Origin: DASRJW01 sp035649435
Lineage (GTDB): Bacteria; Krumholzibacteriota; Krumholzibacteriia; G020349025
Length of the DNA stretch: 39,392 nucleotides
Direction: 5' to 3'
Assembly (NCBI GenBank): GCA_035649435.1
Contig: DASRJO010000215.1
Location: 1 to 39,392, forward strand
Position numbers and translations under genes: made by a program. Below are positions 7,210 to 15,590 of this stretch, in pieces (within the stretch, counting starts at the first letter, position 1; the number at the start of each line of letters is the position of its first letter). Under the pieces are notes generated by a model. It was given only the letters and a program-made list of their open reading frames with translations. It was not told the origin of the DNA and did no database searches.

Positions 7210-9455
7210 TCGGCGCGCTGGGGCAGGTCCTCTGGACGCTCGAGGATCTCGCGTGCTTTCGCCCCGGAACCGGGACCGACGACTTGCGCTTCCTCGAGCA
7301 TGTCCATGATCCGTGCGGCGCGAGAATACCCCACCTTGAGCCGGCGCTGCAAATAGGACACCGAGGCGACGCCGCTGCGCACCACCAGCTCGCGGGCGGT
7401 CTCGAAGAGATCGTCGTCGGCCGAGGCCTCGCCGGCGGCTCCGGTGCGAGGATCGTCGAGATCGAGCTGACCGGCGCCGCGGCCGAAGGAGCGCCAATGC
7501 GCCGCGATGCGTTCGCATTCCTCGACGCTGACGAAGGCGCCGTGCAGGCGAATGGGGCTCGGGCGCCCGCCGGGAAGGAGCAACATGTCGCCGCGACCGA
7601 GGAGCGCCTCGGCGCCGTTGCCGTCGAGGATCGTGCGCGAGTCCACCCGCGACGAAACCTGGAAGGCGATGCGGCAGGGAAAGTTCGCCTTGATCACGCC
7701 GGTGATCACGTCGACCGAGGGACGTTGCGTCGCCACCACGAGATGGATGCCGACGGCGCGCGCCATCTGCGCCAGGCGCGCGATCGGCGTCTCGATCTCG
7801 CCGCCCACCTGGATCATGAGATCGGCCAGCTCGTCGACGACGACGACGACGTACGGCAGCACTTCGTGCGGCTCGCCCGTCTCGTCCTTCCAGTCGCCCG
7901 CGCGCACCTTCTTGTTGTAGCCGACGATGTTGCGCACGCCGGCGCGCGCGAGCTCACGATAGCGGCGCTCCATCTCCACCGTCATCCAGTGCAAGGCCTT
8001 GTAGGCCTCCTTCGGATCGGTGACCACCGGATGCAGCAAGTGTGGGATGTCGCGATAGGCGTTGAGCTCGAGCATCTTCGGATCGATCAGCAACAGCTTC
8101 ACTTCGGTCGGATCGTGCCGCAGCAGCAAACTGCAGAGGATGACGTTGATGCACACGCTCTTGCCCGAACCGGTGGCGCCTGCCACCAGCAGATGCGGCA
8201 TCGCGGCCAGATCGGCGAAGAAGGGTTCGCCGCTCACCGTCTTGCCGAGCGCGAGTCCCAGGGCGCCGACGTGCAGGTCGTCGGCCCAGGATTGCATGAT
8301 CTCGCGCAACGCCACCATCTGTGGCTCGCCGTTCGGGATCTCGATGCCGATGGCGGCCTTGCCGGGAATCGGCGCCACCATGCGAATCGATTGCGCCCGC
8401 AACGCCATGGCCAGATCGTCCACACGGCTCGTCACCTGGCTGACCTTGATGCCGGGAGCGGGCTCGAATTCGTAGGTCGTGATGACCGGTCCCGGTTGCA
8501 CTTCGGAAACGCGGCCGCCAATGCCGAAGTCGGCGAGCTTTTCTTCCAGCGTGCGCGACAGGGCCAGGTATTCGCCGTCGGCGGCGGGCGCGGCCTCCGA
8601 TTGGAAATCCTGCAGGATCGTGAGCGGCGGACAGGCGTAGTGCGCGGCCTCGACGCGCGGCCGCTCTTCGCGCTCGCTTTCGGGAATCATGCCCGGCACT
8701 TCGACGACGCGCGGCGGCGGCGTGCGCTGCAGATCACGGATTTTCGGCGCGGCCTCGCTCGACGCCGGCCGGCTCGGCTCCACGCGTTCCCTCCACCCGG
8801 GAGCCGCAGGCAGCGATGCCAGCGCGCCGACGCCGGGAGCGGTGAGGAGGCCCGGTGCGGTTTCGTGCGCCGCCGGCAGCAACAAGTGCCGCAGCTCGCG
8901 CGTCGCGTGCGACCAACCCATTGCCAACGCTTGGGTGACGCGCGCGCCACGCTGGCGCAGCGGGCCCGAGTGCCTCATGAGCAGACGGAAGACCGGCCCG
9001 CCGTAGCGCACCAGCACAATCGCGACCAAGGCTGCGACCACGATCGTCGTACCGGCCTTGCCCATCAACGCCAACAACACGCGTATCTCGACTCTGCCGA
9101 GCACGCCGCCCGTACCCGGTGCCGCTGCCAGATCCACCACCGCCGCACCCAATGCCCCGATGCCCAGCAAGCGCGCATGCATTCCCAGCTGGCGCGAACG
9201 GCTCCACTTGAGCCAAGTAGCCAGGGTCAATACGCCGAGAGCCGCGACGAGAACGATGGAGAACACACGTCCGAGCAGCACGACCGCGACATGGGCTAGG
9301 GCCAAACCCAATGGCCCGCACGGATGCGCTGTGGTCGACAAGCTGCGCCATCCCACGGGAGCCGGCCACAAGGTCGGCGAATACGCGAGCCAAGAAACGG
9401 CGAAGAAAACCCACAAGCCAGCCAGCGCGAAGCCGCGCAGCATTCTCTCGCGCAT
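7206..9455 (-). CDS. ftsK: DNA translocase FtsK/SpoIIIE
   Basis: About 749 residues. The first 160 hold roughly four membrane segments (GFALAGLWVFFAVSWLAY, then VAVVLLGRVFSIVLVAAL and two more near 96-115 and 127-150) that anchor the protein at the division septum. A linker (about 160-290) leads to the motor: Walker A GATGSGKS at 426-433 and Walker B VVVVVDE at 536-542. The C-terminus is a winged-helix gamma domain (SYLQRRLKVGYSRAARIMDM), which reads KOPS-type polar sequences. FtsK pumps chromosome ends across the closing septum for dimer resolution. I took the ATG at 9455; ATGs at 9467 and 9443 are alternatives. It overlaps rimO downstream. Confidence 0.95.
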   Translation of the reverse strand: MRERMLRGFALAGLWVFFAVSWLAYSPTLWPAPVGWRSLSTTAHPCGPLGLALAHVAVVLLGRVFSIVLVAALGVLTLATWLKWSRSRQLGMHARLLGIGALGAAVVDLAAAPGTGGVLGRVEIRVLLALMGKAGTTIVVAALVAIVLVRYGGPVFRLLMRHSGPLRQRGARVTQALAMGWSHATRELRHLLLPAAHETAPGLLTAPGVGALASLPAAPGWRERVEPSRPASSEAAPKIRDLQRTPPPRVVEVPGMIPESEREERPRVEAAHYACPPLTILQDFQSEAAPAADGEYLALSRTLEEKLADFGIGGRVSEVQPGPVITTYEFEPAPGIKVSQVTSRVDDLAMALRAQSIRMVAPIPGKAAIGIEIPNGEPQMVALREIMQSWADDLHVGALGLALGKTVSGEPFFADLAAMPHLLVAGATGSGKSVCINVILCSLLLRHDPTEVKLLLIDPKMLELNAYRDIPHLLHPVVTDPKEAYKALHWMTVEMERRYRELARAGVRNIVGYNKKVRAGDWKDETGEPHEVLPYVVVVVDELADLMIQVGGEIETPIARLAQMARAVGIHLVVATQRPSVDVITGVIKANFPCRIAFQVSSRVDSRTILDGNGAEALLGRGDMLLLPGGRPSPIRLHGAFVSVEECERIAAHWRSFGRGAGQLDLDDPRTGAAGEASADDDLFETARELVVRSGVASVSYLQRRLKVGYSRAARIMDMLEEAQVVGPGSGAKAREILERPEDLPQRAE

Positions 9456-9609
9456 CACACCACCCATCCCCCCGTGCGGCGGGATCGCGCCGCATGCGAC
9501 GCGGATCCACGTCGCCGCGCGCGGCGCGACTCTGGCAGAAGCAACACGATGGCGGCAAGTGGAAGTCGAGAGCGCCACGTCTGGAGAGTGCCGGGCGCGG
9601 CTCCAGACG

Positions 9610-10971
9610 TCACACGTTCTGCGGTTGGGTCGCGGCCAGATACTCCTCGACCGAGCGCGTGGTGGCTTCGCCGTTACGAAACATCGGCGAACGCACGAGC
9701 TCGAGGCTGAACTCGGTGGTGGTGGCGACACCGAGGATGAGGCATTCGGCGAGCGCGCGCTCCAAACGCGCCAATGCCTCGACACGATCGCGGCCGTGCA
9801 CGACGAGCTTGGCGATCAACGAATCGTACCAGGGGCCGATGGCATAGCCTTGGTAGATGTGCGAATCGACGCGCACACCGATTCCTCCGGGCATGTGCAG
9901 GAACTCGATCGTCCCGGGTGACGGGCGGAAGTCGCGCCGCGGGTCCTCGGCGTTGATGCGCACCTCGATGGCGTGGCCATGGAAGGTCAATTGGGCTTGT
10001 TCGATGTGCAGCGGCTCGCCGGCAGCGACCGCGATCTGTTCCTTGACGATGTCGATGCCGGTGACCAGTTCGGTCACCGGGTGCTCCACCTGGATGCGCG
10101 TGTTCATCTCCATGAAGTAGAAACGGCCGTCGGAGTCGAGCAGGAATTCCATCGTGCCGGCCGAGTCGTAGCCCACCTGGCGCGCACCGCGCACCGCGGC
10201 CTCTCCCAGCCGGGCGCGCAAGTCGGCGTCGACCGCCGGCGACGGCGACTCCTCCACCAGCTTCTGATGCCGGCGCTGCAGCGAACAATCGCGCTCGCCC
10301 AAGTGCACGATGTTGCCGTGCTTGTCGCCGAGCAGCTGGATCTCGATGTGGCGCGGCCGAGCCAAGTACTTCTCGACATAGACGTCGGGGTTGCCGAAAG
10401 CCTTCTCTGCTTCGGCGCGCGCTGTCTGCAGTCCTGCACGCAGCTCGTCGGCGTCCTGGGCGACGCGCATGCCGCGCCCGCCGCCGCCCCCTGTCGCTTT
10501 GACGATCACCGGATAGCCGGCCTCGGTGGCGAAGGCGAGTGCGTCGTCCTCCTCCTGCACGACGTCGGCGGTCCCCGGCACCACCGGCACCTTCGCCGCC
10601 TGCATCAGCCGCCGCGCTGCCGCCTTGTCCCCCATCTGGCGAATGATTTCGGGGCGCGGTCCGATCCATGTGAGGCCGCTCGACTGCACGACAGCAGCGA
10701 AGCGGGCGTTCTCCGCCAGGAAACCGTAGCCGGGATGGATGGCGTCGGCGCCGGTGATCTCGGCCGCCGCCAGGATGCTGGGAATCTTCAGGTAGCTTTC
10801 GCTGCTCGGGCTCGGGCCGATGCAGACGCTCTCGTCGGCGAACTTGACGTGCAACGAATCCGCGTCGGCTTCGGAGTGCACCGCCACCGTGTCGATGCCG
10901 AGTTCCTTGCAGGCGCGGATGACACGGAGTGCGATCTCGCCACGATTCGCGATGAGGATCTTTCTGAACAC
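9610..10971 (-). CDS. accC: acetyl-CoA carboxylase, biotin carboxylase subunit
   Basis: A 453-residue ATP-grasp enzyme that carboxylates the biotin on AccB using bicarbonate and ATP, the first step of fatty-acid synthesis. The start VFRKILIANRGEIALRVIRA is the classical biotin carboxylase N-terminus; a GGGGGRGM glycine loop and EMNTRIQVEHPVTE are present, and length is normal. The start codon is GTG at 10971, fixed by homology. No Shine-Dalgarno sequence precedes it, while an extended -10 box ends 8 bases upstream, so a leaderless transcript is possible. It is separated from its partner accB by pilT, which is unusual. Confidence 0.96.
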   Translation of the reverse strand: MFRKILIANRGEIALRVIRACKELGIDTVAVHSEADADSLHVKFADESVCIGPSPSSESYLKIPSILAAAEITGADAIHPGYGFLAENARFAAVVQSSGLTWIGPRPEIIRQMGDKAAARRLMQAAKVPVVPGTADVVQEEDDALAFATEAGYPVIVKATGGGGGRGMRVAQDADELRAGLQTARAEAEKAFGNPDVYVEKYLARPRHIEIQLLGDKHGNIVHLGERDCSLQRRHQKLVEESPSPAVDADLRARLGEAAVRGARQVGYDSAGTMEFLLDSDGRFYFMEMNTRIQVEHPVTELVTGIDIVKEQIAVAAGEPLHIEQAQLTFHGHAIEVRINAEDPRRDFRPSPGTIEFLHMPGGIGVRVDSHIYQGYAIGPWYDSLIAKLVVHGRDRVEALARLERALAECLILGVATTTEFSLELVRSPMFRNGEATTRSVEEYLAATQPQNV

Positions 10972-10978
10972 GCGCGGC

Positions 10979-10987
10979 AGTGTAGCA
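10979..10987 (-). promoter_or_regulatory. candidate extended -10 promoter of accC
   Basis: The minus strand reads TGCTACACT here, an extended -10 element (TGn plus TACACT). Transcription would start near 10972, at or next to the GTG of accC at 10971, giving an almost leaderless mRNA. The lack of a purine-rich ribosome site before accC fits this. No good -35 box is seen, which extended -10 promoters can do without. Confidence 0.3.
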
Positions 10988-11018
10988 CGGAGGCCCAGAG
11001 CGGTGCCGCCGGCCGTGG

Positions 11019-12158
11019 TCACTTGCGCGTCCGACCCTCCGCCAGACCGCTCGGGGTGGCTTCGAAGCGATTCCAGGACTGATCGCTGGACGCCTGCACG
11101 CCGCCGAGCCGCAGCGCCAGCTCGTGTGGATTCGAGCTGGCCTCGAGGCCTTCTTCGCGGGTGATCCTGCCGTCCATGACCAAGGCCATCAGCGCCTGGT
11201 CGAAGGATTGCATTCCATACTGCACGACGCCGTCCTGCACGGCTTGACGGATGAGTGGTGTTTTCTCCGCATCGCGAATGTAGTCGCAAATGGTTGCGGT
11301 GGACACCATGACTTCGACCGCCGGGGTCCGTCCGCGGCCATCGGCCCGCCGCACCAAGCGTTGCGACACGACGGCCTGCAGCGTCGAGGCCAACAAGTAG
11401 CGGACCTCCTGGTGCTGGTGCGGTTCGAAGAAGGAGATGATGCGGTTGATGGTCTGCGTCGCATCGATCGTGTGCAACGTCGACAGCACCAGATGGCCGG
11501 TGTCGGCCGCGGTCAAGGCGATCTCCATCGTCTCGCGGTCGCGGATCTCGCCGATCATGATCACGTCCGGATCCTGGCGCAGGATGTGGCGCAAGGCGGC
11601 GTGGAAGCTGACGGTGTCCGTGCCGACCTCACGCTGCTGGATGAGCCCGTTGGCGTCCCGATGCAAGAACTCGATCGGATCCTCGATGCTGATGATGTTC
11701 ACCGGCAGCGCCTGGTTGATGCGGCCGATCATCGCCGCCAGTGTCGTCGACTTGCCGCTGCCGGTGGTGCCGGTCACCAGGATCAGGCCACGCTTGCGCA
11801 GCGCCAGATCGGCCAGCACCGGCGGCAAGCTCAGCTCCTCGAGCCTGGGCACTTGCGTCGAGACATGCCGGAACACCATCGAGACCGAACCGCGTTGGAC
11901 GAAGAAGTTGGCGCGGAAACGCGCCAGCCCGGCGACGCCGAAGGCGAAGTCCACTTCGCGCGTGGTGTCGAAGACTTCCTTCTGGGCTGAGGTCAGCAGC
12001 TGCGTCGCCACTTCTTCGAGCTCGTTGGGCTTCGGCGGCGGGAATTCGATCGGCGTCAGGACTCCATGCACGCGCGCCACGGGCGACACGCCGGACTTCA
12101 GATGCAAGTCCGAGGCGCCGAGAGAGATCATGCGTTCCAGAAGCGCACGGATGTTCAT
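11019..12158 (-). CDS. pilT: type IV pilus retraction ATPase PilT
   Basis: A 379-residue hexameric AAA-like motor of the type II/IV secretion ATPase family that depolymerises type IV pili for twitching or DNA uptake. Walker A GTTGSGKS is at 130-137, the Asp box VNIISIEDPIEF near 153-164, Walker B VIMIGEIRD near 199-207 and the His box TGHLVLSTLHT at 220-230. The region PLIRQAVQDG corresponds to the PilT AIRNLIRE motif, arguing for PilT over the extension ATPase PilB. The start is the ATG at 12158, with GAAGGG 7 bases upstream. No other pilus gene is present; it sits between accB and accC on the same strand. Confidence 0.93.
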   Translation of the reverse strand: MNIRALLERMISLGASDLHLKSGVSPVARVHGVLTPIEFPPPKPNELEEVATQLLTSAQKEVFDTTREVDFAFGVAGLARFRANFFVQRGSVSMVFRHVSTQVPRLEELSLPPVLADLALRKRGLILVTGTTGSGKSTTLAAMIGRINQALPVNIISIEDPIEFLHRDANGLIQQREVGTDTVSFHAALRHILRQDPDVIMIGEIRDRETMEIALTAADTGHLVLSTLHTIDATQTINRIISFFEPHQHQEVRYLLASTLQAVVSQRLVRRADGRGRTPAVEVMVSTATICDYIRDAEKTPLIRQAVQDGVVQYGMQSFDQALMALVMDGRITREEGLEASSNPHELALRLGGVQASSDQSWNRFEATPSGLAEGRTRK

Positions 12159-12273
12159 CGCAGCACCCTTCGCATGGATCGCAAGGCGATCCAACCTCCT
12201 TGGGCAGACGCTGCAAAAAGAGCACCAGAACCGCGAGGCGATGGGAATCCGGCGACTGGCAGGAAGGAGTCGA

Positions 12274-12744
12274 TCAGCCCGATTTTTCGATCAGGAAGAG
12301 AGTCTGTCCGAACTCGACCGGCTGCGCGTTCTCGATCAAGATCTTGCGCACGTTGCCGGGCACCTCGGCGGTGATCTCGTTCATGATCTTCATCGCCTCG
12401 ATGATGCACAGCGTCTGGCCGGGCTGCACCTGGCTGCCGACCTCGACAAATGCCGGGATGTCGGGAGACGAGGCGCGGTAGAAGGTGCCCACCATCGGTG
12501 AGACCACCTTGATCAGATTCGGGTCCTCGACGGCGGGAGCGCTCGGACCCGGGGCGGGCTCGATCGGAGTCGGGGAGGTGGCGGCAACTGGCGCGGGCAC
12601 CGTCACGGGTGCGTGGACCAAGGGCGCCGACTGCGCCTGCTTGGTGATGCGGATGCGATGGCCCCAGCCCTCGCAGATTTCGATCTCGGCGATGTCGCTT
12701 TTTTCCACCAGACGGATCAGATACTCGATGCGACCCTCGCGCAT
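12274..12744 (-). CDS. accB: acetyl-CoA carboxylase, biotin carboxyl carrier protein
   Basis: A 156-residue carrier whose biotin, on K119 in the motif EAMKIMNE, shuttles carboxyl groups from AccC to the transcarboxylase. It shows an N-terminal dimer-type helix region, a proline/alanine-rich flexible linker (about 40-72) and the C-terminal biotinyl domain beginning IKVVSPMVGTFYRA. GGGAGG stands 4 bases before the ATG. A plausible promoter lies just upstream (12813-12841), suggesting that accB begins the unit accB-pilT-accC-ftsK onward. The 115 bases between it and pilT hold an orphan AAGGAGG but no convincing gene. Confidence 0.96.
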   Translation of the reverse strand: MREGRIEYLIRLVEKSDIAEIEICEGWGHRIRITKQAQSAPLVHAPVTVPAPVAATSPTPIEPAPGPSAPAVEDPNLIKVVSPMVGTFYRASSPDIPAFVEVGSQVQPGQTLCIIEAMKIMNEITAEVPGNVRKILIENAQPVEFGQTLFLIEKSG

Positions 12745-12812
12745 GATTCCTCCCGCGCCTCATGGACGGTGCACGCTGCGCGCGTGGCCCTCCCGGGCGG
12801 CAGTGGCAATGG

Positions 12813-12841
12813 CTTGTAACACACCTGCGGAATGGGGGCAA
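12813..12841 (-). promoter_or_regulatory. candidate promoter of accB
   Basis: On the minus strand TTGCCC (12841-12836) and TACAAG (12818-12813) are 17 bases apart, each matching the sigma-70 consensus at four of six positions. They lie in the 106-base gap between aroQ and accB, about 70 bases before the accB start, where a promoter would be expected. Confidence 0.4.
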
Positions 12842-12850
12842 GGTCGGGTG

Positions 12851-13303
12851 TCAGGAATGGCGCTCGAGCCCGGCGCGGAGCGCCAGTGCCTCGAGCGCCG
12901 CTTCGTAGCCGAATGCGCCAAGGCCGCGAATGCTGCCGACGCACACCGCGGCGATCCGCGAGCGCCGGCGAAAGCTCTCGCGCGCGTCGATGTTGGATAG
13001 GTGCACTTCGATCGTGGGCAGCCCGACCGCTTCGATGGCATCACGCAGACACACGCTCGTGTGCGTCAGCCCGCCCGGATTGATCACCAATCCTTGCGCC
13101 GAACCGGCTTCGGCGTGCAGCCAATCGAGGAGCGTGCCCTCCGAGTTGCTCTGCATCAGACGCAGCTCCAGATCGCGCCACTGACGCGCACAGGCACGCA
13201 GGCGTGTCTCGAGTTCCGCCAGAGTCGCGGCGCCGTAAAGCGCCGGATCGCGGCGTCCGAGCAGATTCAAATTCGGACCGTTCATCACCAGGATGCAATG
13301 CAC
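12851..13303 (-). CDS. aroQ: 3-dehydroquinate dehydratase, type II
   Basis: A 150-residue dodecameric type II dehydroquinase that converts 3-dehydroquinate to 3-dehydroshikimate, the third shikimate-pathway step. It has the family signatures NGPNLNLLGRR, the active-site tyrosine in ALYGAATL (Y23), QSNSEG, NPGGLTHTSVCLRDA and the catalytic histidine in EVHLSN. The start is GTG at 13303, with GAGGGG 5 bases upstream inside the end of the previous TPR gene. aroB, the previous pathway step, is two genes upstream, so shikimate genes are grouped here. Placement before accB is common in many bacteria. Confidence 0.95.
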   Translation of the reverse strand: MHCILVMNGPNLNLLGRRDPALYGAATLAELETRLRACARQWRDLELRLMQSNSEGTLLDWLHAEAGSAQGLVINPGGLTHTSVCLRDAIEAVGLPTIEVHLSNIDARESFRRRSRIAAVCVGSIRGLGAFGYEAALEALALRAGLERHS

Positions 13304-13305
13304 GC

Positions 13306-14472
13306 TTACCCCTCGCGCTTGAGCGAGCGGACGTAACGCAAGAAGCGCTCGAAGTCCGGCTCCTCGCGCCGCATGTCTTCCGCACCGGTCACGGCCGGAC
13401 GTTCCGACGGCGGGCTCGGGCTCGATGGAACGTGCCGCTCGCTCTGCCTCTGCACCGCATCGGCAAGCTTGTGCAGTTGCTCCGCCGTCTGCGGCGGCGC
13501 GACTCCCAGACTTTCCGCATCGAGCAAACGCCAGCGCGGAGTTTCCGCCGGGCTGGGGACCGCGGGTGCCTCGGCTGCCGGTGGCTGCTGCGCCTGGACC
13601 CGTTCGCGCAACGCGCGCCGGCGCGACTCGATCTCGGCATTGCCGGGGTGCTTGCGCTCCAGGTCTTCATAGATCGCCAGCGCCTTGTCGAAGTAGCCCT
13701 GCGATTCGTAGATGCGCGCCAAGGTCAGGGTCGACAACTCGTCGGCGCGCCCGGCGCCGGAGCGCGCCGGTGTCCCGGCCTCGGCCGCATCCTCGCGCGG
13801 GCGCACGACGATGCGATCGGCATCCCGGTGCACCAGCCATTCGGACTCGTCGCGAGACGATGTGGATGGCGGCGCAGCAATCGTCGGTTTTTCGAACGCC
13901 GACACCTGCGGCGACCAATCCGCGAGGGGCGGCGCGGGCATCGTGAACGGAACAGGAGTTTCGCGCGCCGAGGGCTGCGGCGTTGGCAGCACACTCGGGG
14001 GCGGTGCAGTGGCGGGAGGCGAAGGCGGCGGTGGCGCAATGGCGGGCGCGGGGGGCGGCGCCAAGCGCAGCGTGCGCACGGCATCGCGCAGCTGCTGCGC
14101 TTCCGTGTCGTACGGATCGATGCCGAGCGCCAGCTCCACTGCGGCTTCGGCTTCCTCTACGGTTCCGTTGCGCATTGCGCGCGCGGCGCGATGCTTGATC
14201 GCCACGAGGTTCTCGGGATCGAGCGCCAACACGCGGCCCAAACTCGCTTCGGCATCCGCCGTGCGCCCGAGGTCGAGCTGGCAGAGCGCGAGCAGCACCA
14301 AGGCCGAAACGTAGTGGGGATGCCGCGACATTCCCAGCTCGAGGACATGAACCGCCTCGTCGATCCGCCCCGCACGCCGATAGGCATCGCCGAGCGGTCC
14401 GAAGATGCGTGACTCTGGCGCGGCCTGATACGCCCCTTGCAGGGTTTCCAACGCCGGAGACTGCGAATCCAT
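13306..14472 (-). CDS. TPR protein with a long proline-rich linker
   Basis: About 388 residues, no signal peptide. The first 140 form TPR-like repeats (SRIFGPLGDAYRRAGRIDEA, PHYVSALVLLALCQLDLGRT, GTVEEAEAAVELALGIDPYD). Then comes a linker of about 150 residues full of proline and alanine, one more TPR (STLTLARIYESQGYFDKALA, IYEDLERKHPGNAEIESRR), another proline-rich stretch, and a basic end (FERFLRYVRSLKREG). The C-terminal tail recalls the end of some GTPase-activation and complex-assembly proteins but I cannot assign a role. GGAGG lies 5 bases before the ATG at 14472, which follows the aroB stop by 2 bases. It may be a cytoplasmic scaffold. Confidence 0.82.
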   Translation of the reverse strand: MDSQSPALETLQGAYQAAPESRIFGPLGDAYRRAGRIDEAVHVLELGMSRHPHYVSALVLLALCQLDLGRTADAEASLGRVLALDPENLVAIKHRAARAMRNGTVEEAEAAVELALGIDPYDTEAQQLRDAVRTLRLAPPPAPAIAPPPPSPPATAPPPSVLPTPQPSARETPVPFTMPAPPLADWSPQVSAFEKPTIAAPPSTSSRDESEWLVHRDADRIVVRPREDAAEAGTPARSGAGRADELSTLTLARIYESQGYFDKALAIYEDLERKHPGNAEIESRRRALRERVQAQQPPAAEAPAVPSPAETPRWRLLDAESLGVAPPQTAEQLHKLADAVQRQSERHVPSSPSPPSERPAVTGAEDMRREEPDFERFLRYVRSLKREG

Positions 14473-14474
14473 CC

Positions 14475-15590
14475 TCACCTCCGCGCTCGCGCAGACGTCG
14501 CAACTCTTGCGTCGAGACGATCGAGTGCTCGCTCCAGCACCTCGGTGCCCACGACGTGGCCGACGCTCACGCTCCCGATCCGCGGCGTGAGCACGAAGCG
14601 CAGTGTACCTTCGCGCGCCTTCTTGTCGCGCGCCAAGAAGCGGCGCAAACGCGCCCGTCGCGGCGGCCGTGGCCAATGCGTCGGCAGTCCGAGACGTAGC
14701 AGCACCGCCTCGAGGCGTGCTCGCATCGGCTCGCGCGCCACGCCGATTTCTTCGGCGATGCTGCAGGCGACGAGCATTCCCAATCCCACCGCTTCCCCGT
14801 GCGCGAGACGCAACGACGTTTCCGCCTCCAAGGCATGCGCCACGGTGTGTCCGAAGTTGAGCGACGCGCGCACGCCACGCTCGCGCGGATCCTGGCAGAC
14901 GAAGCGAGCCTTGATCCGGCAGCAGCGCGCGACCAGCTTAGCATCCGCCTGCGGCGCGCGTCCCCAGCGGGCGGGCGCGCCGTGCTCGAGCTGCTCGAAG
15001 AGCCTGCGGTCGGCGATCATTGCATACTTCACCACTTCCCCGAGACCACTCCGGCGCTCGCGCGGGGAAAGGGTGCGCAGGAACTCCGTGCCGGCAAGCA
15101 CTGCCAGGGGAGGATGGAACGCACCGACCGCGTTCTTCGTCCGCCGCAGATTGGCCCCGACCTTGCCGCCGACCGCGGCGTCCACCATGCCGAGCAAGCT
15201 CGTCGGCACCGCCACCCAGTCGATGCCGCGCATGTACGTCGCCGCGGCGAATCCCGCCACGTCGGTCACCGCTCCCCCGCCGAGCGCGAGGATGCAGCTG
15301 TCGCGGTCGAGCCCGCGTCGGAGGAGGGCATGCAGGATGTGCTCGAGCACGCGCAGTGACTTGGCGTTTTCGCCCGTGGGAATCACGACGGGAGGCAGAA
15401 GATCCACTCCGTGCGCGCGCAACGAGCGCGCGAGGCGCGGCCACCACAGACGCCGCACGTGCGGCTCGGTGACGATGGCGCAGCGCCGCGGCCGCGCGCG
15501 CAAGATGCGCGCGAGCGCCACGGTGACGCTCGTGTCGATCCGGACCGCGTAGTCACCGGTCTCGGGGCCGCGAAACCAGACCGCCGTCAT
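14475..15590 (-). CDS. aroB: 3-dehydroquinate synthase
   Basis: A 371-residue NAD- and metal-dependent enzyme that cyclises DAHP to 3-dehydroquinate, step two of the shikimate pathway. Motifs: the NAD/substrate loop GGGAVTDVAGFAAATYMRGI, PTSLLGMVDAAVGGK, GLGEVVKYAMI, the metal ligands in LNFGHTVAHALE and HGEAVGLGM. The ATG at 15590 overlaps the stop of the DUF4837 lipoprotein gene by four bases (ATGA), so longer in-frame starts are dismissed. With aroQ downstream it supplies two consecutive shikimate steps. Confidence 0.95.
   Translation of the reverse strand: MTAVWFRGPETGDYAVRIDTSVTVALARILRARPRRCAIVTEPHVRRLWWPRLARSLRAHGVDLLPPVVIPTGENAKSLRVLEHILHALLRRGLDRDSCILALGGGAVTDVAGFAAATYMRGIDWVAVPTSLLGMVDAAVGGKVGANLRRTKNAVGAFHPPLAVLAGTEFLRTLSPRERRSGLGEVVKYAMIADRRLFEQLEHGAPARWGRAPQADAKLVARCCRIKARFVCQDPRERGVRASLNFGHTVAHALEAETSLRLAHGEAVGLGMLVACSIAEEIGVAREPMRARLEAVLLRLGLPTHWPRPPRRARLRRFLARDKKAREGTLRFVLTPRIGSVSVGHVVGTEVLERALDRLDARVATSARARR

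Noticed and set aside
7284..9299. A long plus-strand open frame opposite ftsK
   Set aside because: Same shadow effect; ftsK on the other strand has full motor motifs and no ribosome site precedes the plus frame.
9465..9785. Longer N-terminal extension of FtsK by about 110 residues
   Set aside because: The extension is Arg/Ser-rich, typical of read-through of non-coding GC-rich DNA; membrane segments begin right after the ATG at 9455.
12190..12215. A full AAGGAGG ribosome site upstream of pilT
   Set aside because: It abuts a TTG codon and lies about 40 bases before the real pilT start, which has its own GAAGGG site; the only frame it could serve is a very short peptide without support.
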